Of a stretch of DNA of 64,000 nucleotides, positions 23,471 through 31,684 are shown one piece after another. The DNA comes from Candidatus Altarchaeales archaeon. GTDB lineage: Archaea > Altiarchaeota > Altiarchaeia > IMC4 > SCGC-AAA252-I15. Location of the stretch: positions 62,001-126,000 of the forward strand of contig WJMO01000009.1 in assembly GCA_014727915.1 (NCBI GenBank), given 5' to 3'. The position numbers were made by a program, and so were the translations under genes. How positions within the stretch are numbered: the stretch's first letter is position 1; each line of letters starts with the position of its first letter. The notes beneath the pieces are model-generated. The model did no database searches and was not told where the DNA came from. It saw nothing but the letters and a program-made list of their open reading frames with translations.

Positions 23471-26374
23471 TCATGAAATTATCGTCTCATCCGAGGCTTC
23501 AGTCGTTGTGCTGAACCCGCCGTAGTCTATCTCATAGGACCTCACGTAGCCCCAGCTGAACTCCCCGTCTTCCATGCCGTCGCCGTCGTAGTCTGGGACC
23601 AGCCTGAAATGCTTCAACGGCTTGACTTCCCTGCTGTACAGCCCCAGAGCCTTGTACTCGTCCAGGTATTTGCCCAGGTAGAGCCGGGTCATCATGAAGT
23701 CGTTGAACTCCTGGGGCACGTACACGAGGGTTGTGAACTGGGGAAGCCTGCATATGCTGCTGCTGTCCACGTTGTTCCAGTTCAGCGCGCACATGAGTAT
23801 GCTGGGAACCCTCTCCTCGTTCAAACCCACCAGGGGCTGCACCCCCAGCAGGGACGAGTCCTGCGAGTTCTGCCAGTCAATCCATGAGATGTGCGTCCCG
23901 TACCCGTCGATGACGTTGACGCCTGTGATCTCATCGCCTTCAACCTCTATGTAGACGCCGGCGACGTAGTTACGGCACTGGAACACGACCCTCTTAACCC
24001 TCTTGAAGCTGCCGTCCTCTCCCACCTCCAGCTTCTCCTCCAACTGGCTGAGGTCCGGCCGGAACGAGCAGGTCGCGTAGTTCTTCCAACCCCACTCGGG
24101 CGGGGCGGGGGTCTCGGTGTCGATGTCGCCGTTGGCTATGTAGTGGAGCGCGCTTCCCTTTGGTATCATCGTCCAGTCGATGGAGACGTACTTCAGCTCC
24201 CTGCCGTGCTCCCGGTACACGTCATTGTAGGCTTTTACTATCTCGAAGGCCTCCTCCTCGCTTGTCTTGTTGACGAAGAACCGGGCGACGTCCTGGATCT
24301 CATAGTAGTCCGCCTGCAGGTTGTCTATTAGGACCGGCCTGTGGCTGTAGCTGCTGTACCAGTGGCCGTAGTCCCACCAGGTCATTATGGCATCCCCCGG
24401 GTCGGTGTGGTCCCTGTGCCAGACGAGAGCCTCCTCCCAGTAGTAGCGGTCGCCGCTGGGGCCCATGTGCATGACCTGGTAGCCGATGAACTTCCTGTAG
24501 AAGTCGTAGTCGACGAAGCCGAAGGTCGGAACGTAGAAGACGGGTATCGCCACTAGCATGACGGCCCCGATCACCCGAAGGCTCTCGAAGTCCTCCTTCC
24601 TCACGATCGAGAACAAACCGATGGTCGACCCCAGCGCGGTTATCGAAGCGCTCGAGGCGAATATCCACGCGCTCTTATGGTATGCCCCGTACATCATCGG
24701 AGCGCTCCACGTGAGCAGGAAAAGCGCTCCTATGCTCCCCCTGCTGTAGACCATATATGCGAGTACGGGTATCATGAGCACCCCGAACAACAGGGCTAGC
24801 CCGTAACGGTAGTATCCCTCCCTGAGGAAGGTGTTGAAGTTGTCGGCTAGCGGGTTCTGCTCCGCGACCGTCTGGTGTACCACGCTCTTCTCGGTGGCGA
24901 CCCGCAGGCTGTTCTTGGCGAAGTCCACGATGTCCGCCGGCGACTTGTACAGTGTGAAGGCTCCAACCCCCAACAAAAGGGCGACAACACCCAACGCGGT
25001 TATGTTCTTCTCTATCCAGTCAGCGGACCTGCCCTCCAGGCTCTTCTCTCCCGTCAATTTCATGGGGTTCGAACGTCTCCTGACCATCTCGAGTATCACC
25101 GGCAGACCCAAAGCCCCCATCATAGGGTAGATGGCATTTGGGGGGAGCTCCTGCACCACAGGCAGACCGCCCCTCGCGTGGAGTATCAAACCGCTGAACT
25201 GGGCGATTACCGAGGGTATGACTATGTATGGGAGGTGTTCGGCCGCGTTCTTGTCCTGGAGGAACCTGACCACCGCATACAATGACCCGAACACTCCGAT
25301 TGTGGTGAACACGTAGACGCTACCTCCCCAGGCCATCCGCAACGTCATGAACGTAAGTCCCGCGAGCACCGAGTATTTGAAGCTGCGCCGGTTGTAGGAT
25401 GCGAAGAACAGGTAGAGTCCTGCGACCATGAGGAACATTCCCAGTGCGTCGTCCTCGCAGTTGGTCGCGACCGACTTCATGGCGAAGGCCGGGCTTAGCA
25501 TGAGCATGAATGCGGCAGCGAAGCCAGCCACCTTGTTGTAAGGTTCCATGTCGGCGAATAGCTCCTTAACCAGCAGGTAGATGGCCACTATCGTGAACCC
25601 TGCTATCACGCCTGGGAATACCATCGCCACGTCGTGGAGGCTCACGTCGAAGGGCTTCAGCACCAGGCCCAGGACCGCGTAGGAGACCGGGGTCATCATC
25701 GGGGTGTTCCTCTGCTCCAGCCCGTAAGTGTGGCCCTTGTCCCCTATGTAGCTGGGGTCGTCATGACGGCTTAGACCCCCGTACATGGGGTAGACTAGGT
25801 CGTCGAACTCCGGCGGGTAGCCTTCATTGTACACCCCCTGCATCCACTTGTAATGCCAGTATGGGTCCAATGCCGCCAGGTAGTCGCTTTGGGCGGGTGC
25901 CAGGTGGGTCAATAGAGTGGAGGCGAACAATGCCAGCACCAATGCGACCTCTGTCCTCAGGATACCATAGTATGATAGTGCGTAGAATGTCAGGAATATC
26001 CCCGCCATCAGGCTGAAGAAGAGATAGTCCTTTGTGAAGGGCATGGGATACCTGTTCGAGTAGTGTGAGAACAGTGCAGCCAACAGTATCAGCGCGGGTA
26101 CTCCATAGCTCCAAACGTCCCTTCGCAGATGCTTGCTGTTGTATACCTGATAGGCTGATAAGAGCGACAAGCCAAACAACATCAGCGGCGTTCCTGTCTG
26201 GAAAAGGCCCTCATTGTAGCTCGCCTTTACGGCGGTCAGAAACAAAGCTGCCACGGAGGCCAGGAACAGCGGTTCCCCCAACTTCCCGCCTATCCTCTCT
26301 AATGAACCCAGTGAGAAGCTGATCGACGCCTCCTCTTTCCTCTTTCTCTTCTTTCTTTTCTTCTTAGAAACCAT
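23471..26374 (-). CDS. aglB: Oligosaccharyltransferase AglB/STT3
   Basis: 967 residues from the ATG at 26374 (a GTG directly before it is an alternative). A Lys/Arg-rich N-terminus is followed by about thirteen membrane helices and a soluble C-terminal domain. The first external loop has LDPYWHYKW, the metal/lipid-phosphate site of GT66 enzymes, at about residue 170, and the catalytic-domain signature WWDYGHWYSSYSHRP is near residue 665. This enzyme moves a completed glycan from the dolichol carrier to asparagine in N-x-S/T of exported proteins. It is translated right after the cis-prenyltransferase gene that makes the carrier (3 bases between the stop and the ATG). Many exported proteins in the window contain N-x-S/T sequons. 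Confidence 0.93.
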   Translation of the reverse strand: MVSKKKRKKRKRKEEASISFSLGSLERIGGKLGEPLFLASVAALFLTAVKASYNEGLFQTGTPLMLFGLSLLSAYQVYNSKHLRRDVWSYGVPALILLAALFSHYSNRYPMPFTKDYLFFSLMAGIFLTFYALSYYGILRTEVALVLALFASTLLTHLAPAQSDYLAALDPYWHYKWMQGVYNEGYPPEFDDLVYPMYGGLSRHDDPSYIGDKGHTYGLEQRNTPMMTPVSYAVLGLVLKPFDVSLHDVAMVFPGVIAGFTIVAIYLLVKELFADMEPYNKVAGFAAAFMLMLSPAFAMKSVATNCEDDALGMFLMVAGLYLFFASYNRRSFKYSVLAGLTFMTLRMAWGGSVYVFTTIGVFGSLYAVVRFLQDKNAAEHLPYIVIPSVIAQFSGLILHARGGLPVVQELPPNAIYPMMGALGLPVILEMVRRRSNPMKLTGEKSLEGRSADWIEKNITALGVVALLLGVGAFTLYKSPADIVDFAKNSLRVATEKSVVHQTVAEQNPLADNFNTFLREGYYRYGLALLFGVLMIPVLAYMVYSRGSIGALFLLTWSAPMMYGAYHKSAWIFASSASITALGSTIGLFSIVRKEDFESLRVIGAVMLVAIPVFYVPTFGFVDYDFYRKFIGYQVMHMGPSGDRYYWEEALVWHRDHTDPGDAIMTWWDYGHWYSSYSHRPVLIDNLQADYYEIQDVARFFVNKTSEEEAFEIVKAYNDVYREHGRELKYVSIDWTMIPKGSALHYIANGDIDTETPAPPEWGWKNYATCSFRPDLSQLEEKLEVGEDGSFKRVKRVVFQCRNYVAGVYIEVEGDEITGVNVIDGYGTHISWIDWQNSQDSSLLGVQPLVGLNEERVPSILMCALNWNNVDSSSICRLPQFTTLVYVPQEFNDFMMTRLYLGKYLDEYKALGLYSREVKPLKHFRLVPDYDGDGMEDGEFSWGYVRSYEIDYGGFSTTTEASDETIIS

Positions 26375-26377
26375 CAC

Positions 26378-27085
26378 TCACCTACCGTACCTGCGTTCCC
26401 TGCTGTTGAAGTCGTCGAGTATCTCCACAAGGTCTGGCTGCTGGAATTCCTGCCACAGTTTCGGGACGAAGTAGATCTCGCTGTATGCGCTCTGCCATAG
26501 GAGGAAGTTGCTCAATCTGTCCTCGGAGGTCCTGATTATCAGCTCCGGATAGCTCTTCACCCAGAGGTTGTCCTTGAGGTTCTCCTCGTTTATCTCAACA
26601 CCCTGGTCCACCATAGACTTCACGGCGTTCAACACCTCCTGCCTTCCCCCGTATCCGATGGCCAGGTTCAAGGTGAACTTTCCATAGTCCCTTGTGGCGT
26701 CCTCCAGCTTTCCGAGGTTGGTGATCATCTTCTCGGCCAGTTCGGTGTTTTGGCTGTGGTTGAGTATGTAGTCCCTGTCGCCGCAGACGTTCACCCTCAC
26801 CTCCTTCTCATGGAGGGTCTTGTCCTTCACCCCCTTCTTCGCGTGCCTGTTGAAGACCTTGAAGAGGGTGTCTATCTCCCTCCTGTCCCGGTTCACTATG
26901 TTCTCAAGTGATAGCGCGTATATGGTGACCTCCCCCACTCTCAGGTCATAGCACCACTCGAGGAAGTCGTAGAACTTGTTTATGCCCATGTCATAGGATT
27001 TCAGCAGGTTCCTGATGTGCTGTTTGGCCATGAACCTGCGGTTCCCGTCCGGAATCAAACCAACATGCATTTTGCCATCTGCCAT
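26378..27085 (-). CDS. uppS: cis-prenyltransferase (polyprenyl diphosphate synthase)
   Basis: 235 residues with all family motifs: LIPDGNRRF at residues 10-18 (diphosphate-binding Asp), YALSLEN, GYGGRQEVL, and IIRTSEDRLSNFLLWQSAYSEIYF near the end. It condenses isopentenyl diphosphates in cis onto an allylic primer to give the long polyprenol that becomes dolichyl phosphate. A TATA-like ATTTATATG about 26-35 bases upstream of the ATG fits a leaderless message. The following gene is aglB, a direct functional link: carrier synthesis and glycan transfer in one operon. Divergent to nob1 with about 45 bases between. Confidence 0.93.
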   Translation of the reverse strand: MADGKMHVGLIPDGNRRFMAKQHIRNLLKSYDMGINKFYDFLEWCYDLRVGEVTIYALSLENIVNRDRREIDTLFKVFNRHAKKGVKDKTLHEKEVRVNVCGDRDYILNHSQNTELAEKMITNLGKLEDATRDYGKFTLNLAIGYGGRQEVLNAVKSMVDQGVEINEENLKDNLWVKSYPELIIRTSEDRLSNFLLWQSAYSEIYFVPKLWQEFQQPDLVEILDDFNSRERRYGR

Positions 27086-27129
27086 GAACTGATGTCTAAA
27101 ATATGTACAAACATATAAATTAATATACT

Positions 27130-27615
27130 ATGACGGATCCAAAGCGCGTCTTGGACGTGTCTGGGGTGCTTAGGAGCAGCCTCGACTTCACGGGAGGCGG
27201 CTACCTCATCCCAGACTCGGTACTCTCTGAACTCCGTGATGAGACCGCGAGGACCGCGGTTGAAGAAGGAATACGAAATGGCAGCATAAAAATAGCCAAA
27301 CCAGCCTTTGAAGCTGTCAACGCGGTCACAAAGGCGGCATCCGAGACTGGGGACGACCATTCCCTCAGCGTAGCGGACGTTGACGTCCTCGCAGTCGCAT
27401 ACGAGCGGTCGGCGGTAGTAATATCAGACGACTACGCCATACAGAACACGGCCTCCAGAATGGGCTTAGAATATGAGACGACGTCCGCGGACGGCATAGG
27501 GAGGGAGATAACATGGCGTTGGATATGCGCCGGCTGCAAGCGTGAAATGAGCGGGCCTGGAGGATGCGAGGTTTGCGGGCATCAAGCCAGGAGAAGGCCT
27601 GAAGGCAAAAGCTAA
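27130..27615 (+). CDS. nob1: rRNA maturation endonuclease Nob1
   Basis: 161 residues, the usual archaeal length. An N-terminal PIN domain (VLDVSGVL; LRDET; SVADVDVLAVA; ISDDYAIQNTASRMGL) supplies the acidic catalytic residues. Near residues 133-150 the zinc ribbon WRWICAGCKREM ... CEVCGH completes the Nob1 signature. Nob1 cuts the 3' end of 16S rRNA precursor. It lies back-to-back with uppS and tail-to-tail with the FAD enzyme gene at 27622. The first aspartate motif reads LDVS rather than LDTS. Confidence 0.9.
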   Translation: MTDPKRVLDVSGVLRSSLDFTGGGYLIPDSVLSELRDETARTAVEEGIRNGSIKIAKPAFEAVNAVTKAASETGDDHSLSVADVDVLAVAYERSAVVISDDYAIQNTASRMGLEYETTSADGIGREITWRWICAGCKREMSGPGGCEVCGHQARRRPEGKS

Positions 27616-27621
27616 CCCGCC

Positions 27622-29010
27622 CTACCCGAACCAGCGCTCTTCCGTAGCCACCTTCATGTAGTCCACGTTCTTGTCCGTCGCCGCCTCCGCGGCCTTCAAA
27701 CCCATGTGTATGCTGTGGTCCATGTTGTTGTATCTGAAAAGTCCGTTGCGGCCGAAGAAACGCAGGTTGGCGAAGCCTTTGAGGTAGTCGATGGCCGTGT
27801 CGAGGTTCTCCCTGTATGTTAGGTCGTATACGGGGTATGCGTGCTCCATCTTCCGAACCGTTGAGTCGATGTACTCTCCCTCCTCGACCAAACCGATCCC
27901 CACCATGTCCTTGAGAACCCGTTCGCTCAACTCTTCCTTGCTTGCGTTCCAGGTTTCATCCCCCATCTGGCAGGTTATCTCCGCCCCCACGATGGTCTTC
28001 CCGTCGGGGGTGTTCCCCGCGTTGAAGTTCTTCGACTCGCTCACTCGGTTGGCCTTGTACTTGAGTTCCGGCAGGTAGATCCAGTGGTCGTGGCTGACCC
28101 TGTCCCGGTCGAACTTCAAGTAGACGAAGACAATGGACCTGAACCTGAGCCTCTCGTTCGCCTCCAAAACATCGTCTGGAGGCTTCGGGCTGACGCATCT
28201 TATGAAGTCTGTTATGGGTATCGTATTGAATACGATGTCGTCATCCCCGACCTTGATCGTTCCGCCGTCATACCCTATCCCTGTTATCCGGCCCCCGCTG
28301 GCCGTCACCTCCTTGACCGGAGAGCTAACCCTGATCTTCCCCCCTCTATCCCTTATCCCCCTCTCGTAGGCCTCGCTTATCCTGCCTATGCCATGGCTTC
28401 TAGGGTAGTGGAATCTGCTCACGTATGTCCGGGGCGTCTCCCCGATACTCAAAGTCTTCACCAGGGTGTCCCATAGGCTTAGGAGGCTTATCCGCTGGGC
28501 GGCCCAGTCCGCGGAAAGCTCGGTGCAGGGTATCCCCCACGTCTTCTCCGTGTATACCTTGAAGTATATCTCGTAGAGCTTCCGACCGAACCTCGACAGC
28601 ACCCACTCCTCGAAGTTCCCGTCCTCCCCTCCGCCCAGGATGTTCCTGAGCTTCATGGTCGTGTAGTCGAGCATTATCCTGGCAGTGGTCGAGGGCGGCA
28701 TGTTGAAGAACGCGTTACCCACCTTAAGCGGGTAGTCGAAGAACCTACCCTCTAACAGTATCCTCGAAACCCTCTCCTTCTCGTCCAGGTCCCCATCCAA
28801 CAAACGGTTGACGTGTTCGACAAGGCTGTCTTCCTTGGTGTGGAACCGGTGGGGTCCCAGGTCATATGTGAAACCTCCTTCAGAATGGCTTTTGGCCATG
28901 CCTCCTACGCGGCCTTCCTTCTCCAGCACGGTCACATCCACGCCCTTTTTGGCCAGCTCGTAGGATGCGCTCAAACCGCCGAGGCCCGCGCCCAAGACAA
29001 CCACCTTCAT
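27622..29010 (-). CDS. FAD-dependent oxidoreductase of the protoporphyrinogen-oxidase / UDP-galactopyranose-mutase type
   Basis: 462 residues. The N-terminal dinucleotide-binding motif VVLGAGLGGLSASYELAKKGVDVTVLEKEGRVGGMAKS is typical of NAD(P)/FAD amine-oxidase-fold enzymes, followed by DLGPHRFHTK, a motif shared with glycan-related members (GPH-F-H). The end shows LRFFGRNGLFRYNNMDHSIHMGLKAA, where NMDHSI is the second FAD contact region. Members in surface-polysaccharide loci are often annotated as protoporphyrinogen oxidase but act on sugars or lipids. Neighbouring GT2 and epimerase genes favour a sugar role such as ring contraction. Substrate uncertain. Confidence 0.75.
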   Translation of the reverse strand: MKVVVLGAGLGGLSASYELAKKGVDVTVLEKEGRVGGMAKSHSEGGFTYDLGPHRFHTKEDSLVEHVNRLLDGDLDEKERVSRILLEGRFFDYPLKVGNAFFNMPPSTTARIMLDYTTMKLRNILGGGEDGNFEEWVLSRFGRKLYEIYFKVYTEKTWGIPCTELSADWAAQRISLLSLWDTLVKTLSIGETPRTYVSRFHYPRSHGIGRISEAYERGIRDRGGKIRVSSPVKEVTASGGRITGIGYDGGTIKVGDDDIVFNTIPITDFIRCVSPKPPDDVLEANERLRFRSIVFVYLKFDRDRVSHDHWIYLPELKYKANRVSESKNFNAGNTPDGKTIVGAEITCQMGDETWNASKEELSERVLKDMVGIGLVEEGEYIDSTVRKMEHAYPVYDLTYRENLDTAIDYLKGFANLRFFGRNGLFRYNNMDHSIHMGLKAAEAATDKNVDYMKVATEERWFG

Positions 29011-29060
29011 GTTCAGAAAGTATATTATAAACGATACCTACTATATATCTCTATTCTGAC

Positions 29061-29771
29061 ATGAAAGCTGTCGTGGTGATGCCCGCGTACAACGCGGGCA
29101 AGACAATAGAGGACGTGTTCAAACGGCTTCCAGGGGAGGCGGTCGACCGGATTGAGGAATACATCATAGTCGACGATGGGAGCAGAGACGACACACAAGA
29201 GAGGGTGAGGAACCTCTCCGGGGAATACAACATCAAACTGCTCGTGCACGAGAGGAACCGTGGCTACGGCGGCGCGCAGAAGACCGGATTCGACCAGGCC
29301 CTGGAGGACGGAGCAGACCTGGTGGTCCTCTTGCACAGTGACGGCCAGTACGCTCCGGAGAAGATACTGGAGATGATGAAGCCCATCGAAGACGGCGTGG
29401 CGGACGTGGTCGGCGGCAGCAGGATACTAGGCGGCAAGGCATTGGAGGGCGGCATGCCCTTGCACAGGTACTACGGCAACATATTCCTGTCCAAATTGGA
29501 GAACATATTCTTCAAACTGGACATCACAACCTACCATTCAGGCTACAAGGCCTACAGCAGGAAGGCGTTGGAGCGCATACCCTACAACAGCTACAGCGAA
29601 TCGTTCTACTTCGACAGCGAGATGCTCGTCGGCACCAAGCGGGCCAACCTCCCGATAACCGAGATACCGATCCCCACAAGGTACGCCGGCGAGAAAACCT
29701 ACCTGAATTCCTTCACATACGGCATAGGAGTCTTGGGCGTGATTGTCAGGTATTTATTGAGGAAAATCTAA
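29061..29771 (+). CDS. GT2 glycosyltransferase (polyprenyl-phosphate glycosyltransferase-like)
   Basis: 236 residues, GT-A fold: VVMPAYNAGKTIEDV, IVDDGSRDDT, HERNRGYGGAQKTGF, LLHSDGQYAPEKI (donor/metal site) and YHSGYKAYSRKALERIP. The segments resemble DPM/DPG synthases and the GT2 subgroup found with membrane-linked sugars. A short basic, hydrophobic C-terminus may touch the membrane. It starts divergently from the FAD enzyme and is followed after 10 bases by the epimerase gene, so they likely form one operon. Sugar unknown. Confidence 0.85.
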   Translation: MKAVVVMPAYNAGKTIEDVFKRLPGEAVDRIEEYIIVDDGSRDDTQERVRNLSGEYNIKLLVHERNRGYGGAQKTGFDQALEDGADLVVLLHSDGQYAPEKILEMMKPIEDGVADVVGGSRILGGKALEGGMPLHRYYGNIFLSKLENIFFKLDITTYHSGYKAYSRKALERIPYNSYSESFYFDSEMLVGTKRANLPITEIPIPTRYAGEKTYLNSFTYGIGVLGVIVRYLLRKI

Positions 29772-29781
29772 AGTCTCAGCC

Positions 29782-30894
29782 ATGAGCAAGATCCTGGTGA
29801 CCGGCGGAGCGGGCTTCATAGGCTCCCACCTCGTTGACGCGCTAGTCTCCGAAGGCCATGAGGTAGTCATCCTCGACAGCCTCGAAGAGCAGGTGCACAA
29901 GGGCAGGGAACCCGACTACCTGAACCCCGCGGCAGAGTTCATAAAAGGCGAAGTCTCCGACCGGGAGATGTTGCGGAAGTCATTGGACGGCGTGGAAATC
30001 CTATACCATGAGGCTGCCGCAGTCGGTGTGGGCCAGAGCATGTACATGATAGAGGAGTACATGGGCAAGAACACAATGGCAACATCCGTGCTGATGGACC
30101 TTCTCGTCAACGAAGAGCACAGCCTGAAGAAGCTGGTCGTCGCGTCGAGCATGAGCATCTACGGCGAGGGCGCCTACGAGTGCGGCGAACATGGTATATT
30201 ATATCCTCCGTTGAGGCCGACAGAGCAGTTGAAATCCCACAGGTGGGAGGTCATGTGCCCCGACTGCGGCAAACCCTGCAAGCCGGCTCCGACCACCGAG
30301 GAGAAGCCGGTACGCCCCACCTCTATCTACGCGCTGTCGAAGCGTGACCAGGAGGAGCTGTGCCTGATAACGGGGATGAGCTATGGGCTGCCGACGGTCG
30401 CGTTGAGGTATTTCAACGTCTACGGCCCACGGCAGAGCCTCAGCAACCCATACACCGGTGTAGCGGCGATATTCAGCAGCAACATAAAGAACGGAAACCC
30501 GCCGATAATTTTCGAGGACGGAAACCAGACTCGGGACTTCGTGTCGGTCAAGGACATAGTCCAGGCCAACCTGCTGGTCATGAATTCGTCGAAGGCGGAC
30601 TACCAGGCCTTCAACGTGGGCAGCGGAAAACCGACTTCGATACTGGGGGTGGCGGAGATGCTGGCCGAACTCTACGGTAAGAATTTGAAGCCTGACGTTC
30701 AGAACAAATACCGTGTGGGGGACATACGCCACTGCTACGCCGACATATCAAAGCTGAAGAAGATAGGCTACATGCCTAGCGTCGACATCAAGAACGGGTT
30801 CAGGGAACTGGTGGAGTGGGGTAAGACCGCGGAGGCGGTTGACGAGAGCAAGAGGGCGGCCCAGGAACTCAAAGAACGAAACCTCGTAGAATAA
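29782..30894 (+). CDS. SDR epimerase with zinc-knuckle insertion (dTDP-L-rhamnose 4-epimerase / UDP-sugar epimerase-like)
   Basis: 370 residues. Rossmann loop VTGGAGFIGSHLVDAL, catalytic SSMSIYG and YALSK (YxxxK), and RYFNVYGPRQSLSNPYTGVAAIF. Between the Ser and Tyr motifs is an insertion of about 45 residues with a CPDCGKPCKP knuckle and the typical TEEKPVRPTS lead-in; this insert is characteristic of the WbiB-type dTDP-L-rhamnose 4-epimerase subgroup, as opposed to plain GalE. It would supply an epimerised nucleotide sugar for the glycan. Co-directional with the GT2 gene 10 bases upstream. Confidence 0.82.
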   Translation: MSKILVTGGAGFIGSHLVDALVSEGHEVVILDSLEEQVHKGREPDYLNPAAEFIKGEVSDREMLRKSLDGVEILYHEAAAVGVGQSMYMIEEYMGKNTMATSVLMDLLVNEEHSLKKLVVASSMSIYGEGAYECGEHGILYPPLRPTEQLKSHRWEVMCPDCGKPCKPAPTTEEKPVRPTSIYALSKRDQEELCLITGMSYGLPTVALRYFNVYGPRQSLSNPYTGVAAIFSSNIKNGNPPIIFEDGNQTRDFVSVKDIVQANLLVMNSSKADYQAFNVGSGKPTSILGVAEMLAELYGKNLKPDVQNKYRVGDIRHCYADISKLKKIGYMPSVDIKNGFRELVEWGKTAEAVDESKRAAQELKERNLVE

Positions 30895-30927
30895 GGATTA
30901 ATGATATTATGTCGGCTTTTCCATCAA

Positions 30928-31629
30928 CTATTTTGAAATTATCCTCTTTAGTTTGAAAACGTACTTTAGGAGGCTCCAGTCCCTGTTCAACTTCACGGTC
31001 GTCCCACGGCGTTCCACCCAGGAAACTGGGAACTCCCTTATCATGTATCCGTGCCTCTGTGCTCTCAGCAGTATCTCGGTGTCCCAGGACCACCCCCTGT
31101 CTCCGCTCTCGTCGTATCCTGCCTCATCGACCAACCTCAATATCACATCTCTCCTGAAGGCTTTCAGCCCGCACTGGTGGTCCCTCAGCCGCGACCCGAA
31201 GTACGCTCTTATGAAGCCATTTGACAGGTGAGTGTACGCCCTCCTTAAGACGCTCCTCCCTATCCTGGACTCAGGGTGCGTCCTGCAGCCCATGGAGATG
31301 TCATACTCCCCGAGGTCTTCGGCCATTCCAGGGAGGTAATGTGCCGCCTCTCCCAGGTCGGAGTCGATGAACGCAACGTACTCTCCCTTTGCCTGCTTGA
31401 AGGATGTCGCCAGGTTCTCCCTCCGGCTGGGCCCGTTCTCATAACGCAGGTGCCTGACCCTCATGTCTTCGCTCTCGAGTTTTCTGCATATCTCCGGCGT
31501 CCCATCCGCTGACCCGTCATCGACTATGAAGAGCTCATAGTCCAAGCCCTCCAAAGCCTTCATGATATCCCTCACATTCCTCTCTAAACCCTGTTCTTCA
31601 TCGTATGCGGGCGTGAAAACAGACAGCAT
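30928..31629 (-). CDS. GT2 glycosyltransferase (ALG5/AglJ-like)
   Basis: 233 residues: FTPAYDEEQGLERNV, IVDDGSADGTPEIC, FIDSDLGEAAHYL (donor site with SDL), GCRTHPESRIGR, CGLKAFRRDVI and WSWDTEILLRAQRHGY. This set resembles dolichyl-phosphate glucose transferase ALG5 and the archaeal AglJ, which load the first sugar on the lipid carrier. A C-terminal basic stretch may associate with the membrane. It is divergent from the GT39-like gene at 31685. Confidence 0.83.
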   Translation of the reverse strand: MLSVFTPAYDEEQGLERNVRDIMKALEGLDYELFIVDDGSADGTPEICRKLESEDMRVRHLRYENGPSRRENLATSFKQAKGEYVAFIDSDLGEAAHYLPGMAEDLGEYDISMGCRTHPESRIGRSVLRRAYTHLSNGFIRAYFGSRLRDHQCGLKAFRRDVILRLVDEAGYDESGDRGWSWDTEILLRAQRHGYMIREFPVSWVERRGTTVKLNRDWSLLKYVFKLKRIISK

Positions 31630-31684
31630 CTTTTATACGGCACCACCTAATCTAATACCATTTACACTTTTCAGGGTTTATAAC